NCBI GenBank assembly: GCA_035772735.1
Contig: JASDFA010000002.1
Coordinates: 7,812,001 to 7,876,000, forward strand
Direction: 5' to 3'
Source: Datura wrightii
Lineage: Eukaryota; Streptophyta; Magnoliopsida; Solanales; Solanaceae
DNA: 64,000 nt
Made by a program: the position numbers and the translations under genes. The notes under the pieces were generated by a model. The model saw only the letters and a list, made by a program, of their open reading frames with translations. It had not been told where the DNA came from and made no database searches. Below are positions 35,807-47,830 of the stretch, piece by piece (within the stretch, counting starts at the first letter, position 1; each line of letters begins with the position of its first letter).

Positions 35807-36483
35807 TGTAGCCTTTACACTGAGAGAATAAAGCTATTTCAGTAGTAGGAGTCAACAAACAGCGATATATTTCAATATTAACTATAACTCAAATATTATT
35901 AACTGAGCTGAAAACTCACAATTTCTCTAGAGTTTAGAAGGGAGAAATGCTTACCTATTGCCTATGGCCGTTTATGTTTCAATTTGGAGTAATTCTGACA
36001 AATTTTACTCGGCAGAGTTCTGTTATGCCGAGTGAATTTTCAAGAAATAAATTTGTAGAAATGCTTTCCATAGGCTTATAAGTAATTTTTCGAAGTTAAT
36101 TTACATTTGGACGGCGTTTGATAGCGTAATTTGACGAAAATCCGACGAACTTTCTATATTTTCTCTGTTCTGGCCAAGGTCTCACTTTGGAAAATGATTT
36201 AAATTATAAAGGAGGCTTAATATATGGTCTATGGGTTGTGCTTATAGGTCCTTCACACAGGACAATGCGCCAAAAGCGTGTCGCGCCGCGCCTCCCAGTG
36301 CGCCAGTGTGCCTGGCGCGCTATGCTGCCCAGCGCACAGGCTGCTGGCGCGTCATGCTGGCTCCTCGTGGCTTGGCCTTACCTAACCCTTCTTTAGAGGC
36401 TCTTCCTACACACGTCAAGCTTTCTTCACTCGTCACAACCCATCATACGCCTACTAACCGCTAATATGTTCCAAGGTATAACA
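35807..36483 (-). repeat. Chromovirus LTR, 5' half, inverted
   Basis: On the minus strand it starts at 36483 with TGTTATACCTTGG (an LTR start). It runs leftward through a GC-rich block with palindromic words (about 36260-36370) to the 'cccttctaaactctagagaa' stretch, equivalent to about 1640 in the LTR at 1088. It breaks off at 35807 against F. Orientation is opposite to the adjoining 3' half. Confidence 0.65.
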
Positions 36484-37276
36484 ATTTTGTGTTGATTGTA
36501 CCTTCCAGGCTTATGGGGCCAGGTGAGGTTCTTGTTTGTATACTTACTTGTTAGCTATACTTTAGATTGTGAGGCTATTTAGGTTAAAACTCTTACCCTT
36601 CTTATTGATTACTTTAATTTGTATTCAATTATTTTTATTACTGCGTTATATATTTGATACTGACACCCATCTGTGGGGTGCTGCATACTAGCCTGCAGGT
36701 ACGAACTGACGTGTTTCAGGACCTCCTTAGTAGTAATCCAGGGTTAGCAGATCAGTCAGCTCCTTTTCTCCAGAGTTAACAGTTAGAAAGGTTTGCTCTT
36801 TTAGTTGTATAACTTTTAGGTAGGTCGGGGCAGGGCCCCAACCACTATTCCACTCTTAGAGGTTTGCGGATTATAGTTTCTAGTTGTTGGTTATTGTTGG
36901 CCGTGTGAGGCCTATGTATGTTATGTTTTGCATGTTGGCCGTGTGGGGCCTAGTTTAACAATCAATTAGCAGCCTTGTTGGTTATTGTTTACATATGATT
37001 GCATGTTTTCTTTTTGTTATGACCTAGACAGCATGGTGGTGTTGTCGTCCTGCATAGGATCCTTTTATTATTTTGATTGTTGGGTTAGCTGTTTCATTAC
37101 AGGTTTGCTGTGTGGCCTTGTCGGCCCGAGGCTGTGGTTATAGCCGAGATATAACTGTTTGTTTTGTTGATTATAAGTTTCTGGAAGGCACATGAGGTGC
37201 ATAAGCCCATCCAAGTTAGCCCAGGTTCTAAGGTGGCACTAGGTGCCAGTTACGCATCCCAAGGTGGGGTGTGATA
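36484..37276 (+). repeat. Chromovirus LTR, 3' half
   Basis: It begins at about 36490 with 'tgttgattgtaccttcc', equivalent to 2348 in the LTR at 1088. It keeps the GGCC-type words, the palindrome GGCAC-TAG-GTGCC (about 37233-37245) and a decayed terminus GGGGTGTGATA. About 550 bases of the middle of the LTR are absent between it and the inverted half. Confidence 0.65.
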
Positions 37277-38804
37277 GCCGGGGTGTCACATGTCTATGAC
37301 AAAACTCTGGGCCAATCACATTCAACCTGTACTTAACCTGGATTTCACCGGTTCTGATCTGTGACTCGCAGGTGAAACACAGGTAAGGGGCAGTGATCTG
37401 AAGCTTTGAATCCCCTGCACACTAATCTGCATTTCGCCGTACTGGACCAGTGTTTCGCAGGTAAATGGTAGTTCAAAATAAACTAATTGAACTTTGAGTC
37501 ATGCCTCACTTAACTCACTCACACATCATGTTATTTTAAATATCACACAAGAACAAAAATGAAGATTTTCCCTTAAGAAAGACGTCAACCTATCTATCAT
37601 CGAGAAAATCATGCATTTCGAGAACACGAGATTACTCAGACTTCACCCCCAACTAAGATTTCGAAACATAAATTCATAGAGCATTTCTACAAAAATTGAA
37701 TACCCACACCAACAATATGCATCCCCCATATATCCATAATAATTTAGATCAGTCAACCATTGAAGAGCACAAAATAGGAAATGGGGAACATAGATTAAGA
37801 AAGTTCCAAAATTAGCATGCTTACTTGAGCGGACTATCATTCTCAAATAATAAGAAAAGTGAAGAACATCAAATGCACATACAAAGTGAGAAAAGATAGA
37901 AGCAACTAGCTTAAGAACTTGGTTTTTTGATCATCAATGACTATCCCAAAGCGTAGAACTTCTTTTGCTTAGTGAGAGTTTAGTGAGAGATGGTGAAATG
38001 TAGAGAATGGGAAAAGGGGATTTTATAGGAGGAAGAGAGTGGGACTCATTGGTGGGTGAGAAGGTTTGTTTAATGGGAAATAAGATGGGGAAGATGGAAG
38101 GGTGGTAGTTGGACTATGGGGAAGGTGAAAAGTGGAAAAGAAGGGTTTTTGGCGAGTTGAAAAGGGTTTTAATTGGTTTGGGAAAACCAGGGTCAGGTCG
38201 GTCAACAGGTTTGGTCAATATTTTAAATAAAGTACTTAGCTGCACCTATGCTAGACCTGCGACTGCCAGTGCGTACCTATATTTTGTAGCTTCGAACGCA
38301 GGAGACACCCATTCTTGCCCAATTTACTATTTGTGGATGAAATTTACCGGTGTTTTGCGGGTCTCCACCTATGTTTCACCGGTGATTCACAGTGCATCAT
38401 CTCATGTCCAGAATTTTGTTACGTATACTAGTTGAAGTCGATGCCATGCCTATGTTTTGCAGTTTGCTACCGGCATTTCACAAGGCACCGGTTCCATCTT
38501 TTTCTCAACTTCATGCCTCTCTCTTGCTTTGGGTCAGCGACTCACGCTTGAACACCTGCGTTTCGCAGGTCTCGTGCAGTGCGTGCCCTATTTTCGTTTC
38601 ACTTGGTTCCTCATCCAATCAACCTACAAAACAAAAAAAGAAAAAATTATCATAGCATCAAACATAAAAACACTTGGGTTACCTCCCAAGAAGCGCCTTA
38701 TTTAACATTGTTGCATGACAAAGGTGCTTTTTCTGCTACAACTCATCCAAGTATGCAACCTCCACCATGTTGATTTCTGCTAACACTCCCAAGTACGTTT
38801 TTAC
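37277..38804 (-). other. H post-pol region (reverse)
   Basis: Minus-strand 3' sequence following the H integrase. The post-pol motif 'aataaggcgcttcttgggag' is at about 38670-38705. After it come GC-rich patches with CACCGGTG-like words (38377-38384 exact; many variants at 37330-37460 and 38260-38600). The open frames at 38109-38655 are in these patches and have no domain. Confidence 0.65.
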
Positions 38805-40131
38805 TCATCGGCCATTCACTTTAAACCTTAGCCCATCATCTCTTTTGAGCTCAACAACTCTATTTTTGAAAACTTGGGACACCTTAAAGGGACTCGACCA
38901 CTTAGATTTAAGCTTCCCGAGAAACAACCTCAACCTAGAGTTGAAGTGTAGCACCCGATCTCCCGGAGTAAATTCCCTTTGCCAAATTTTTTGATCATGA
39001 TAGTACTTCATTCATGCTTTGTATATGGCAGAATTTTCAGAAGCCCTCATCTTAAACATGTCCATCTCATTGAGATTCTCCACTCACCCCTGAACGGCTT
39101 TCCCCCAATCAAGGTTCAAACTCTTCAAGGCCCACATAACTTTATGCTCCAATTCCACTGGTAAGTGTCAAGCTCTGCCAAAGACAAGTTGGTACGGGGA
39201 TATTCCAATTGGCGTTTTATATGCGGTCTAGTAGGCCCAAAGAGCGTGATCTAGTTTCCTTGCCCAATCTATTCTATTTGCATTGACTTTTTTTAGTCAA
39301 AATAGACTTAATTTCCCAATTGGATACCTCTGTTTGGATACTTGTCTGAGGATGATAAAGGGTAGCAACTTTGTGCTTCACACCATACTTTGCTAGAAAA
39401 GCGCTGAATAATTGATTGCAAAAGTGTGAACCTCTATCACTGATGATAGCTCTAGGGGTGCCAAAACGTAAGAAGATATGCTTTTTAAAAAAGGCTGTCA
39501 CACTCCTCCCCTCATTGTTGGAAAACACCACAACTTCAACCCATTTATACACATAGTCTACAACTACTAGAATGTAAGTGTTTCTATAAGAGCTCATGAA
39601 CGGCCTCATGAAGTCGATACTCCATACATCAAATAATTCCACCTCTATGATGGTGTCAAAGGAAGCTTTTGTCACCTTTAGATGCTTCCAGTTTGTTTCC
39701 ATTGACACACTACTTAATAAAGTCATGGGCATCATGATGGAGAGTAGGCCAATAAACCCATATCGTAGCACATTTGCAGTTGTCCTCACACTCACATAAT
39801 GGCCTCCAACTAGCGATGAATGACAAGCCTTGAGGATTGGAATCATTTCAACCTCTGGGACACATCTACGAATTATGCCATCAGTACAACTATGGAAGAG
39901 ATATAGATCATCCCAATAGAACTTTTGGACATCATACATAAACTTCTTCTTTTGATGGAAGTTCAATCTTTTGAAAGTGATGTTTCTTGACAAGTAGTTA
40001 GCAAAATTAGCAAACCAAGGTATTACGTCGTGGGACACAGCCAAAATGTGCTTGTCAGGAAAATCATCATTAATCTCCTTATTTACACTCGGCTTACCAT
40101 CTGCTTCTAGACGAGAAAGATGGTCAGCCAC
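38805..40131 (-). pseudogene. H integrase (Athila type)
   Basis: Minus strand. The catalytic triad can be read complete: WSIDFMRPF, AIISDRGSHF and TEVSNWE, within 39274-39660. The zinc-binding half is damaged: the first His pair is present, but the CxxC is frameshifted to a single Cys near 39710. After a stop and frame change at 39274 the C-terminal part appears at 39011-38805 (FTPGDRVLHFNSRLRLF, LKSKWSSPFKV). RNase H residues (MADHLSRL) begin the frame at 40131. Confidence 0.83.
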
Positions 40132-40538
40132 CTAATTCTCGCATCCTTTCCTATCATTTACTTCAAAATTGAATTCTTGGAGCAAAAGGACCTACCTAAA
40201 GAGCCTTCGTTTACCATCTTTTTTTAGTTATCAGATATTTGAGTGCAGCATGGTCCGTCTACACCACTACCTTGGTCTCTAAGAAGTATGCTCAAAATTT
40301 TTCAAATGCAAACACTACTGCGAGCAGCTCTTATTCTGTCACAGTGTATTTTACTTGTGCATCATTAAGGGCTTTGCTGGAGTAGTATATGGGGTGAAAA
40401 ATCTTTTCCTTCCTTTTCCCAAGGACTGCCCCTAATGCTACACCACTAGCATCACACATCAATTCGAAGGTCTTTGACAGTCTGGTGCAGTAATGACTGG
40501 AGCGAGTACAAGCTTCTTTTTCAACTCAATGCAAGTCC
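40132..40538 (-). pseudogene. H RNase H, heavily frameshifted
   Basis: On the minus strand short pieces of the domain are visible (CDASGVALGAVLGK-like at about 40460-40410, FHPIYYSSK-like at about 40400, and a TEYELLAVVFA-like piece at about 40330). Frames change several times and no piece exceeds 40 codons. Placement between RT and integrase supports the call. Confidence 0.6.
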
Positions 40539-41367
40539 TCATACAAGCCTCATCAGAATGGAATTTTTCATCTTTTTCCAATAATCAATCAAAGGACGAA
40601 CTACCTTGGAAAAATCTTTGATAAAACGGTGATAAAACCCCACGTGTCCCAAAAAACTCTGAATGCCTTTTACAGTCTTTGGAGGAGGTAGGTGAGATAT
40701 GGCATTAATTTTTCTTAGTATACCTCTATACCTTTCTCGAAAATTTTTGTGCTCGAGAACAATACCTTCTTTTACCATAAAGTGTCACTTTTCCTAATTA
40801 AGCACCAAGTTCATTTCCTCGTATATTTTCAACACCTCATCCAGGTGAACCAAGAAGTCCTCAAATGAATTTCCCACAACCAAGAAGTCATCCATGAAGA
40901 CTTCCACAGTGTCCTCTACCATGTATGAAAATATTGACATCATACACCTCTGAAACGTAGCTGGGGCACTGCAAAACCTGAAGGGCATCCTCTTAAATGT
41001 GAAAATTCTATAAGGACATGTGAATGTGGCTTTCTCTTGATCTTTCGGGGTGATAGAAATATGATTTTATCCTGAGTATCCATCCAATAAATAGTAATTC
41101 TCATTCCCAGCCAATCGGTCTAGCATTTGGTAAATGAATGGGACTGGAAAATGATCTTTCTTGGTCCATGAGTTCATCTTGCAGTATTCCATACACACCC
41201 TCCATCCAGTGACTAGACGTGTTACAATCAACCCATCCTTCTCATTTGGTACCATCGTGATTCCCCCTTTCTTAGGCAGACATTGGACTGGGCTTACCTA
41301 ACTGCTATCATCTATCGAGTATACAACTCCCATATCTAACTGTTTGATGATTTCCTTATTGACTACC
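40539..41367 (-). pseudogene. H reverse transcriptase (Athila type)
   Basis: Minus strand. The frame enters at 41367 (VVNKEIIKQLDMGVVYS), then PNEKDGLIVTRLVTGWRVCMEY, LDGYSG, MPFRFCSAPATFQRCMMSI and the active site VFMDDFLVVGNS (about 40890). The connection IQSFLGHVGFYHRFIKDFSKV lies at about 40690-40630. Stops separate the pieces. Element B's LTR is inserted exactly at 41367/41368, so the N-terminal part, protease and gag are displaced or lost. Confidence 0.83.
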
Positions 41368-44300
41368 TAATAATGCTCAAACTCACACCTCCTATTGAAG
41401 TATGAAGTGGACGTTGTCAATAAAGAACCCAACAAAGAGGTTGGGGTCGAACCCACAGGGAATATGGAAGATCTAGACTAATATCGATAAGTGAATTTAT
41501 TGATTAGTTACTCCAATTTGGGGGTTTTAAGAAAACAATAATGAAAAAAATGGTTGAAATTATGATTCAAAGCAAGAATTTAGAATAACTAGGGCTTGTG
41601 TTCCCCATGGGTTCATAACTACTTCGGGTATACACATGTTATTAATACCAATGCTTACTTGTAGAACTAATAACTAGGGTTCATCCAAACAACTGGTTCG
41701 TCCCTATTGGATGACTATACTCAATCACTCGGTCAGGTCTCATGAGTGATTCAAATTATCCATTGTCAATATGTTCAGAATTTAACTATCCTGCAACCAC
41801 AGCTCAAGTTAATACAATGATCATCAAGATCAAGGCTTTATTGTAATTCTCTTTTCCTAATCTCTACCTCTCTAGGCTTAAGAAAACAAAGAATTTGGGA
41901 AGTCCTAATGTTTTAATGTTAAGAAACATTTAAGCATGAATAGAATACAATACAAGTGTTTTGCATTGGTTTTGAATCACTTTTGTGTACCCCTAGCTCG
42001 TTAATCCATCATGGTTTCCACAACCATAGATATGGAGGTTTTAGCCTCTCATAGTTGAAAGGTTGTGATATACATCCATAATTAAACATATAATTCAATA
42101 CTTACAAAGGTAGTTGAGAGAAAAGCTCCTTTGAATATATTAGAAAAACCTAAAGAACAATTGATAAAGATCAAGAAAGAATCCAAGAAAAGGTCAATCA
42201 CAAGTTAATCAACTCAATTCTATGTTTTTCCCTCGAATCTCTATTGATTTCATGCCTCTCTCACTTCTCTATGATGTTCTCTATGATTCGCTATTGAAAA
42301 TAAAACATAAAAGGTATTTATACAGACATAAGAATCCTTTTCCTAAGCTAAAAGGGTGATTTTCCATAACTAGCGCCGCCTGAGCCACGACTGATCATAT
42401 GACCCGTAGTAGGATTGTACGAGTCGTACCTGCTATCCATAAGTCCTTGGCTTGCTGAAATTTTGGCTAAGTGTTGGGAACTAATATGACTTATGTTCGG
42501 TCTATTTGTTATATGGGTATATAACTACACGCAAGTGCACGTGGTCGAACAAGTAGTAAAGTGGCTCAAGTAAGCCAAGTATCGATCCCACAGGGACTGG
42601 GATAAGGTAACAATCTGCTCAAGTGTACTATATTTTAATTCTAACAATGAAGACAACAGTGTAACCAAGAGTTAGATATTTTGGGTTCTAATTTTTATGC
42701 TAAGTCTAAAACAAGTATCTAATGTGAGTCTGAACTATGAATGTGAGCATACTGAGGTTAATTGAACATGTAAAGAAATTAATTATCGATATAATTTGGC
42801 TAACCTTTCCTCCGGTTGCTAGTCAAGAACTAATGCCAATGGATTAAAACTCTCGTATTTAACCCAACTTAAGAATCATGAACCGCCCACCTACATTTCT
42901 GTGATTAAACGAAATTCATGCTCTAGCCATACAAATACAGTTCCTAAATTGACTAATACGACTTTTAGGTATATTTCTATCCTGAAGGTAAATCAATTCT
43001 CAATTTTCCCAAACTAAGAAAAGATCATATCCTATTGATTTACAACTTTCCAATTTCTTGCTCTCTCGAGTGAAACTGGACTTTTTAGATATACATTAAC
43101 ATAGGCCACACATTAATGCAGTAAGAACAAGAATCAATAGAACAACCATGGAAGAAAATATGAAAAACCAACTTAATCAACAATCACATTTCAATACAAT
43201 TGTCCTTAACCTCAGCAAGAAGAGGAATTAGCCACTCATTTGTGGATTAAACATCGTTAAATGAGTGTTAAATGTACAAGCAATTGAATTAAAGAAGAAG
43301 GAGATAGAGAAAAACCCTGATAATTTCATCCCTTCAACTTCCTGTAACCCACGTTCTTGCTCCACCAAGTCAGAATAATTAAAAATGAACCTAAGTGTTC
43401 TATTTATACTAGTGGGAATTTTTCCCGGAATAACAAGCAACGTGTCACGGAGTGCATCGCGGAGCACTGCCTCCGTGACACGCCACTGACGCGGACCCTT
43501 ATTGGAAACTGGGTGTCCAGGTAATAAGGCCCAACGTGGCACGGCATGCAACGTGGAGCTAGGCCACTGTGCCATGGACCCAACGCGCACCCTCACTGGA
43601 ATTTGGTCAAAAATTCCCTATCTAGGCAGAAGGCCTCCACGATGGCAGCGTGACACGGCTCCATCGCGGAGCCTCTTTATTTTGTGCCTTCCAATGCCTT
43701 GTCCTTTGCTAACATCCGAGTCCAACCCCGATCTCTCCCAACACGCATTTTAGCTTCCCAAAATTACATTTTACCTGCAAAACAATGCTAATCATGTTGG
43801 TTAGTATAAATTCACATTTTATTAACAATCACATGAGAATGTATAAACATTGCTAGATAAACAAGGCTAAAATGACATATTTAAGTATCACTTGGGCATA
43901 TAAATTTGCCCAAGATCAACTTATACATGCTTCCTAGTCATGCTTTGCTTCCATGGTCTGGCTCTGGGAACTCTGACTTCTTTTGAAATTATTCACGAGT
44001 GTTTTGGTACGACTCGTACCTCCTAGCAACGACTTGTATTGTTTGAAGTTTTGCTTAGCACTGAAAATCCTCTAAAGGTCACCGCTACTCCTGGTACGAT
44101 TCGTACATTGTTGCCACGACTCGTAGATCCATCCATTTCAGTTGTCTGCCTTGGTGGAATTTCTTCTGAATATTTCCATGACTCAAGTTACGGCTTGTAC
44201 CATTGTTGCACGGCTCGTACTGAGAGTCGTAGGTTTCATTCTCCCCAATTTAGCCATCTTAAAATTTTCACGGTTCTCATTATGGCTTGTACCATCAATG

Positions 44301-44491
44301 TACATCTCGTACTGAGACTATCACTTTAGCTCATTTTCTGCACCTTTAGGCTTCTTTTACACATTCTTGCTCCAACACTTATTTTTCTTGTAATACAAGA
44401 AAAAGTGTCTTATATCTGTATAAACACATCTAAGTTCATGTTATTTTCTTAGTTTTGAGCATCGAAAGTGCATTAAACTCACAGCACATCA
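41368..44491 (-). repeat. Athila-type family B 3' LTR, containing solo LTR D
   Basis: Minus strand from TGATGTGCTGTGAG (44491) to GAGCATTATTA (41368). The net length without D and one TSD copy is about 1694 bp. It is preceded on its own strand by a polypurine-like CTTAAGTTGAGGGTTC (44507-44492), so it is a 3' LTR. It shares landmarks with 3701-5313 and 61168-62195, including TATA-like tatttata at 42315-42322. Four exact ACGANTCGT words lie at 42419-44124. Confidence 0.82.
42494..43918 (-). repeat. Solo LTR D, N1 family (1425 bp), ACTTA duplications
   Basis: Minus strand TGATCTTGGGC...GACCGAACA, the same family as the N1 LTRs. It is flanked by ACTTA at 42489-42493 and 43919-43923, and no internal region is left. 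The terminal hairpin CTTGGGCA/TGCCCAAG is at 43914-43891, the TATA box at 43408-43401, and exact CGTGNCACG words at 43441, 43474, 43535 and 43649. Confidence 0.9.
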
Positions 44492-45844
44492 GAACCCTCA
44501 ACTTAAGACATTTGCATGTCCTCAAGTAAAGAAAAGAAACAACTAAACACGACTCTCAACTAGAAAATAAACCTAGGGTAATACGGCCAATAACAAATAA
44601 AATTTGCACTATAAATCCAAAAACTTTTGACCTTTTTCCGTGAACCAATATTAGCACATGTACTACAAGCAACAACAAAACATGATAAGTAGGGATCAAG
44701 ACATGTCATCTAGCTATTAACAGGCAATCAAATCACCACCGATACTTTTCACACAGACCACTGATAAAAGTAAACATAAAACATGTACCCTCACAGCAAA
44801 TAAAGTCCCCACTCATAGATATAGTAACAAATATAGCATGGGACTGAACAAGCGAGACTCTCACTCTCACAAAGAAGTTCCAAATACTGTATATAGGATA
44901 CAATAGACTTGTCCTTATTTTCTCTACTTCGGTCTATCAAATGGTTAGATTAGGATCACTATAGGACTTGTTTTGTCTTGTAATGTAGGCTTTCGGGCTA
45001 GGTATGGTGGATATGGAATATTTTTAAGTAACTAACCCTTCCTTGGTAATACACACATGTGGTTCCACATTTCATCTACTTAACCATTTTTGCTTTTTCT
45101 TCTTTTTCCTCCCTTTTCACCCTTTTTCTTATATACTTGTATGAGTATGGTGCTTTTTCATACTTTTTCAAGCATTATTCTCATTTTGAATTTTAATTTT
45201 TCAAATTTTCTTTTCTTTGGTCACACCACACCTCGTTCTTCACCTTTTCTCTCCTTTTTTCTCGTTTCCACTATTTATGCATCCCTACTCTAGCCCCCCT
45301 CAACCTAGGCATTTTGCCTATGTTGAGGTTCACAATGTCCAAGGAGGGACCAGGGCCAAAACAGGTTCATTATAAAAAATGAGTACAATTTATCGGCTAA
45401 TCAGAGAAAAATGGTTTATTAAAGGCTCAAAATTGGGATCAAGGGAATCATATGATTTTGGTAGGGTCATTTAAGCTAAAAGTGAGCTTAACAAAAAGGT
45501 CCTATGATCATAACCTAACCAACCATCCTTAACCTACGCAAAGACCAACCAGGAAAGTTCTAGATCTTCAACATAGTACGAAACTAAGTATCAAAACTCA
45601 CTTACTCATGGCACATGACTTACATCACTTTACCTGTCTGGTTTATGCATGGCTTAACAAGACTACTCATGCTAATACACTAAATGACATAAAAAGATCC
45701 ATATAATCATGCATGCAGTCACAAGTTCACAGCTAATTCATCAAAAAAAATTAAACAGGGTAAATTTTTTTTCAAGAATCCTAAACTAGTGCAGTTTTTT
45801 CAAAAATTCTAAACTAGTGTAATTTAATTGGCTGAGTATTCCTA
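44492..45844 (-). other. B 3' internal region (reverse)
   Basis: Minus-strand non-coding 3' part of element B, ending in the PPT-like run next to its LTR. Its order resembles N1's 3' region: the 'gtcatgtgccatgagt' and 'agaactttcctgg' landmarks near 45560-45620 match 20930-20985. No ORF is supported. It ends at about 45844, where C's truncated LTR begins. Confidence 0.65.
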
Positions 45845-46389
45845 AAAACTTGAGCCTTATGTTTGTGTTATGATATTCATGTTATGATCATATTGTCATA
45901 CTCTTATGAACTTTTTTGTATTTTAAATGTCCATTTTACTTACCTTGCATACTCGGTCGCATACTCTATATTGTATCATTTTATGATACAGGCTCCGATC
46001 ATCAGACTCAGCCCTGTCACAAGCCAACTTTCAGAGTTAGCGTCTAGTCTCTATTGGTGAGTTCTCATCTGTCGAGGGCCCCTCTCCCATTCAGTTATGT
46101 TTTATGTATTTCAAGTTTCAGAATTGTCGGGTTAATTGGGGGTGTTGTCCCATCAACGCATTAGATATGGTATAGACTTTTAAATTGTATGTAGTAATCA
46201 GCTTGTCATGTATGAAGTGAATTTCGATTCCTATGCTATGTTATGATTAGATTTCCATTATGTTTATTATGTTAAGTCTTCTGCTTTATTGGATTGAGAT
46301 AGATGTATGTTCATACCATAGGTCGACTTGGAGTCTCTCGGAGTTCCTTGTCCCATGTCTTGATCTGGGCCTATGTTCGAGTTGTGACA
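45845..46389 (+). repeat. C 5' LTR, 3' third only
   Basis: Aligns with 52840-53401 ('cttgagccttatg' through to the GTGACA end). The homology starts abruptly at about 45845. No TATA-like element remains. Confidence 0.85.
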
Positions 46390-46393
46390 AACT

Positions 46394-46406
46394 TGGTATC
46401 AGAGCC
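46394..46406 (+). promoter_or_regulatory. C primer binding site (initiator tRNA-Met type)
   Basis: TGGTATCAGAGCC, four bases after the LTR end. Same site as in G. Confidence 0.9.
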
Positions 46407-46598
46407 TTAGGTTTTGAAGTGTCCTAGGGTGTCTGAAAGGAGCGTTAAGTAGAGTCTTTTTCATGGGTGTGAAGCATGCGACACTTATGACAAAGAGGCT
46501 ACAAGATGTTTAGAAAATATTCCCTTCTTTCATGATCTATGTCGTGCGGTGAAATATCTCTCTATCCTTCTAACTCTGCTATTTGCGATTGCAGAATC

Positions 46599-47830
46599 AT
46601 GTCTCCCCGTAAAGTTAACGGTAGAAGTAATGGAAATGGAAATGGCCACAAGGATGGCAATGGAGACGGGAACCAACAAGCCCCACCAACCCATGAGCAC
46701 CATGCACTGGAGCCAGTTGCTCACGCTGAATTCAGGGCAGCCATTCAGATGCTAGCACAGGCCTTGACCACCCAGGTCAACCACCAGGCAGTAGCGCATG
46801 TCTCGCAGAATGAGCATGCGGCGACAGCGAGGGTCAGAGACTTTCTAAGGATGAACCCTCCCGAGATCCTTGGATCGAAGGTGGATGAGGATCGACATAA
46901 TTTCATTGAGGATATTTTGAAGGTTACCCAGATTATGGGGGTTACTGGAGAGGAATGTGCCGATTTAGCCTCATATCAGTTAAAGGGCATCGTGCACATT
47001 TGATTCAAACAGTGGATGGAGATTAGGGCAGTCGGAGCAGGCCCTATTAGTTGGGACGAGTTCTACGCTGCTTTTCTTAATCAGTTCTTCCCTCGGGGGA
47101 TGAGGGAGCTGAAAGCAGCAGAGTTCATAAATCTCAAACAGGGAAAGATGATAGTTCAGGAGTATGCCTTGGATTTCACACGTCTGTCTAGGTATGCACT
47201 TGAGTTTGTGGCGGATCAGAGGGCCCATGTGTACACGGGGTAGCAGACTCCTTGGTTAGAGATTTTCGAAACACGATGCTTCTCCAAGATATTGACTTCA
47301 TACAGATAGTCCACTTTCCTAACAAATGGAGGTGGTACAGCTGAGTGACTGGGAGAGGGAGACCAATAGGGCCAAGACTGATAGTATCAGATTCTCCCAG
47401 CCAAGGACTAGTGGGCACCGTCAGCAGTTCCCCCAGAGGTCTATAGCCCTAGCACCATCATCAGTTAGTGTCCCATCTAGACTCAAAGGTGAACAGAGGA
47501 GCTGAACCTTAGTTTCGAGTGACCAAAGGAGTATGCAGATAGAGCGCACCTTCTTGGCCTGCTGGAAGTGCGGCAAGAGTCATACCGGAGAGTGTTTGTT
47601 AGGATCGGATATTTGTTATGGATGCGGTAGATCCTGCCACATGCGCCGAGAGTGTCCCTTGTCTAGACAGGGTGGTGGTAGAGTCCATACTCAAACTACC
47701 ATCTCAGCAGCAACACCAGCGTGCCCAGCCTAGTAGGGTGCATCCACCTGTGGAGGTGGTGGACAGTGCCAAAATAGATTTTATGCCCTATCAACCCACC
47801 AGGAGTAGGAGGTCTCCCCAGATGTAGTCA
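46599..47830 (+). pseudogene. C gag
   Basis: ATG at 46599 (MSPRKVNGRSNGNGNG) opens a Gly/Asn-rich leader and the gag core (VRDFLRMNPPEILGSKVDED). TGA at 47001-47003 and frame changes follow. The core resumes at 47016 (ISWDEFYAAFLNQFFPRGMRELKA, LKQGKMIVQEYALDFTRLS). The RNA-binding part at 47557-47680 has a damaged knuckle (CWKCGKSHTGEC) and an intact one (CYGCGRSCHMRREC). Confidence 0.85.

Noticed and set aside
41368..41400. LTR boundary of B at the 'tgaagtatgaagtgg' start, with RT coding up to it
   Set aside because: Comparison of the three B-type LTRs shows homology extending further left, to taataatgctc at 41368, so the apparent coding match there was coincidence.
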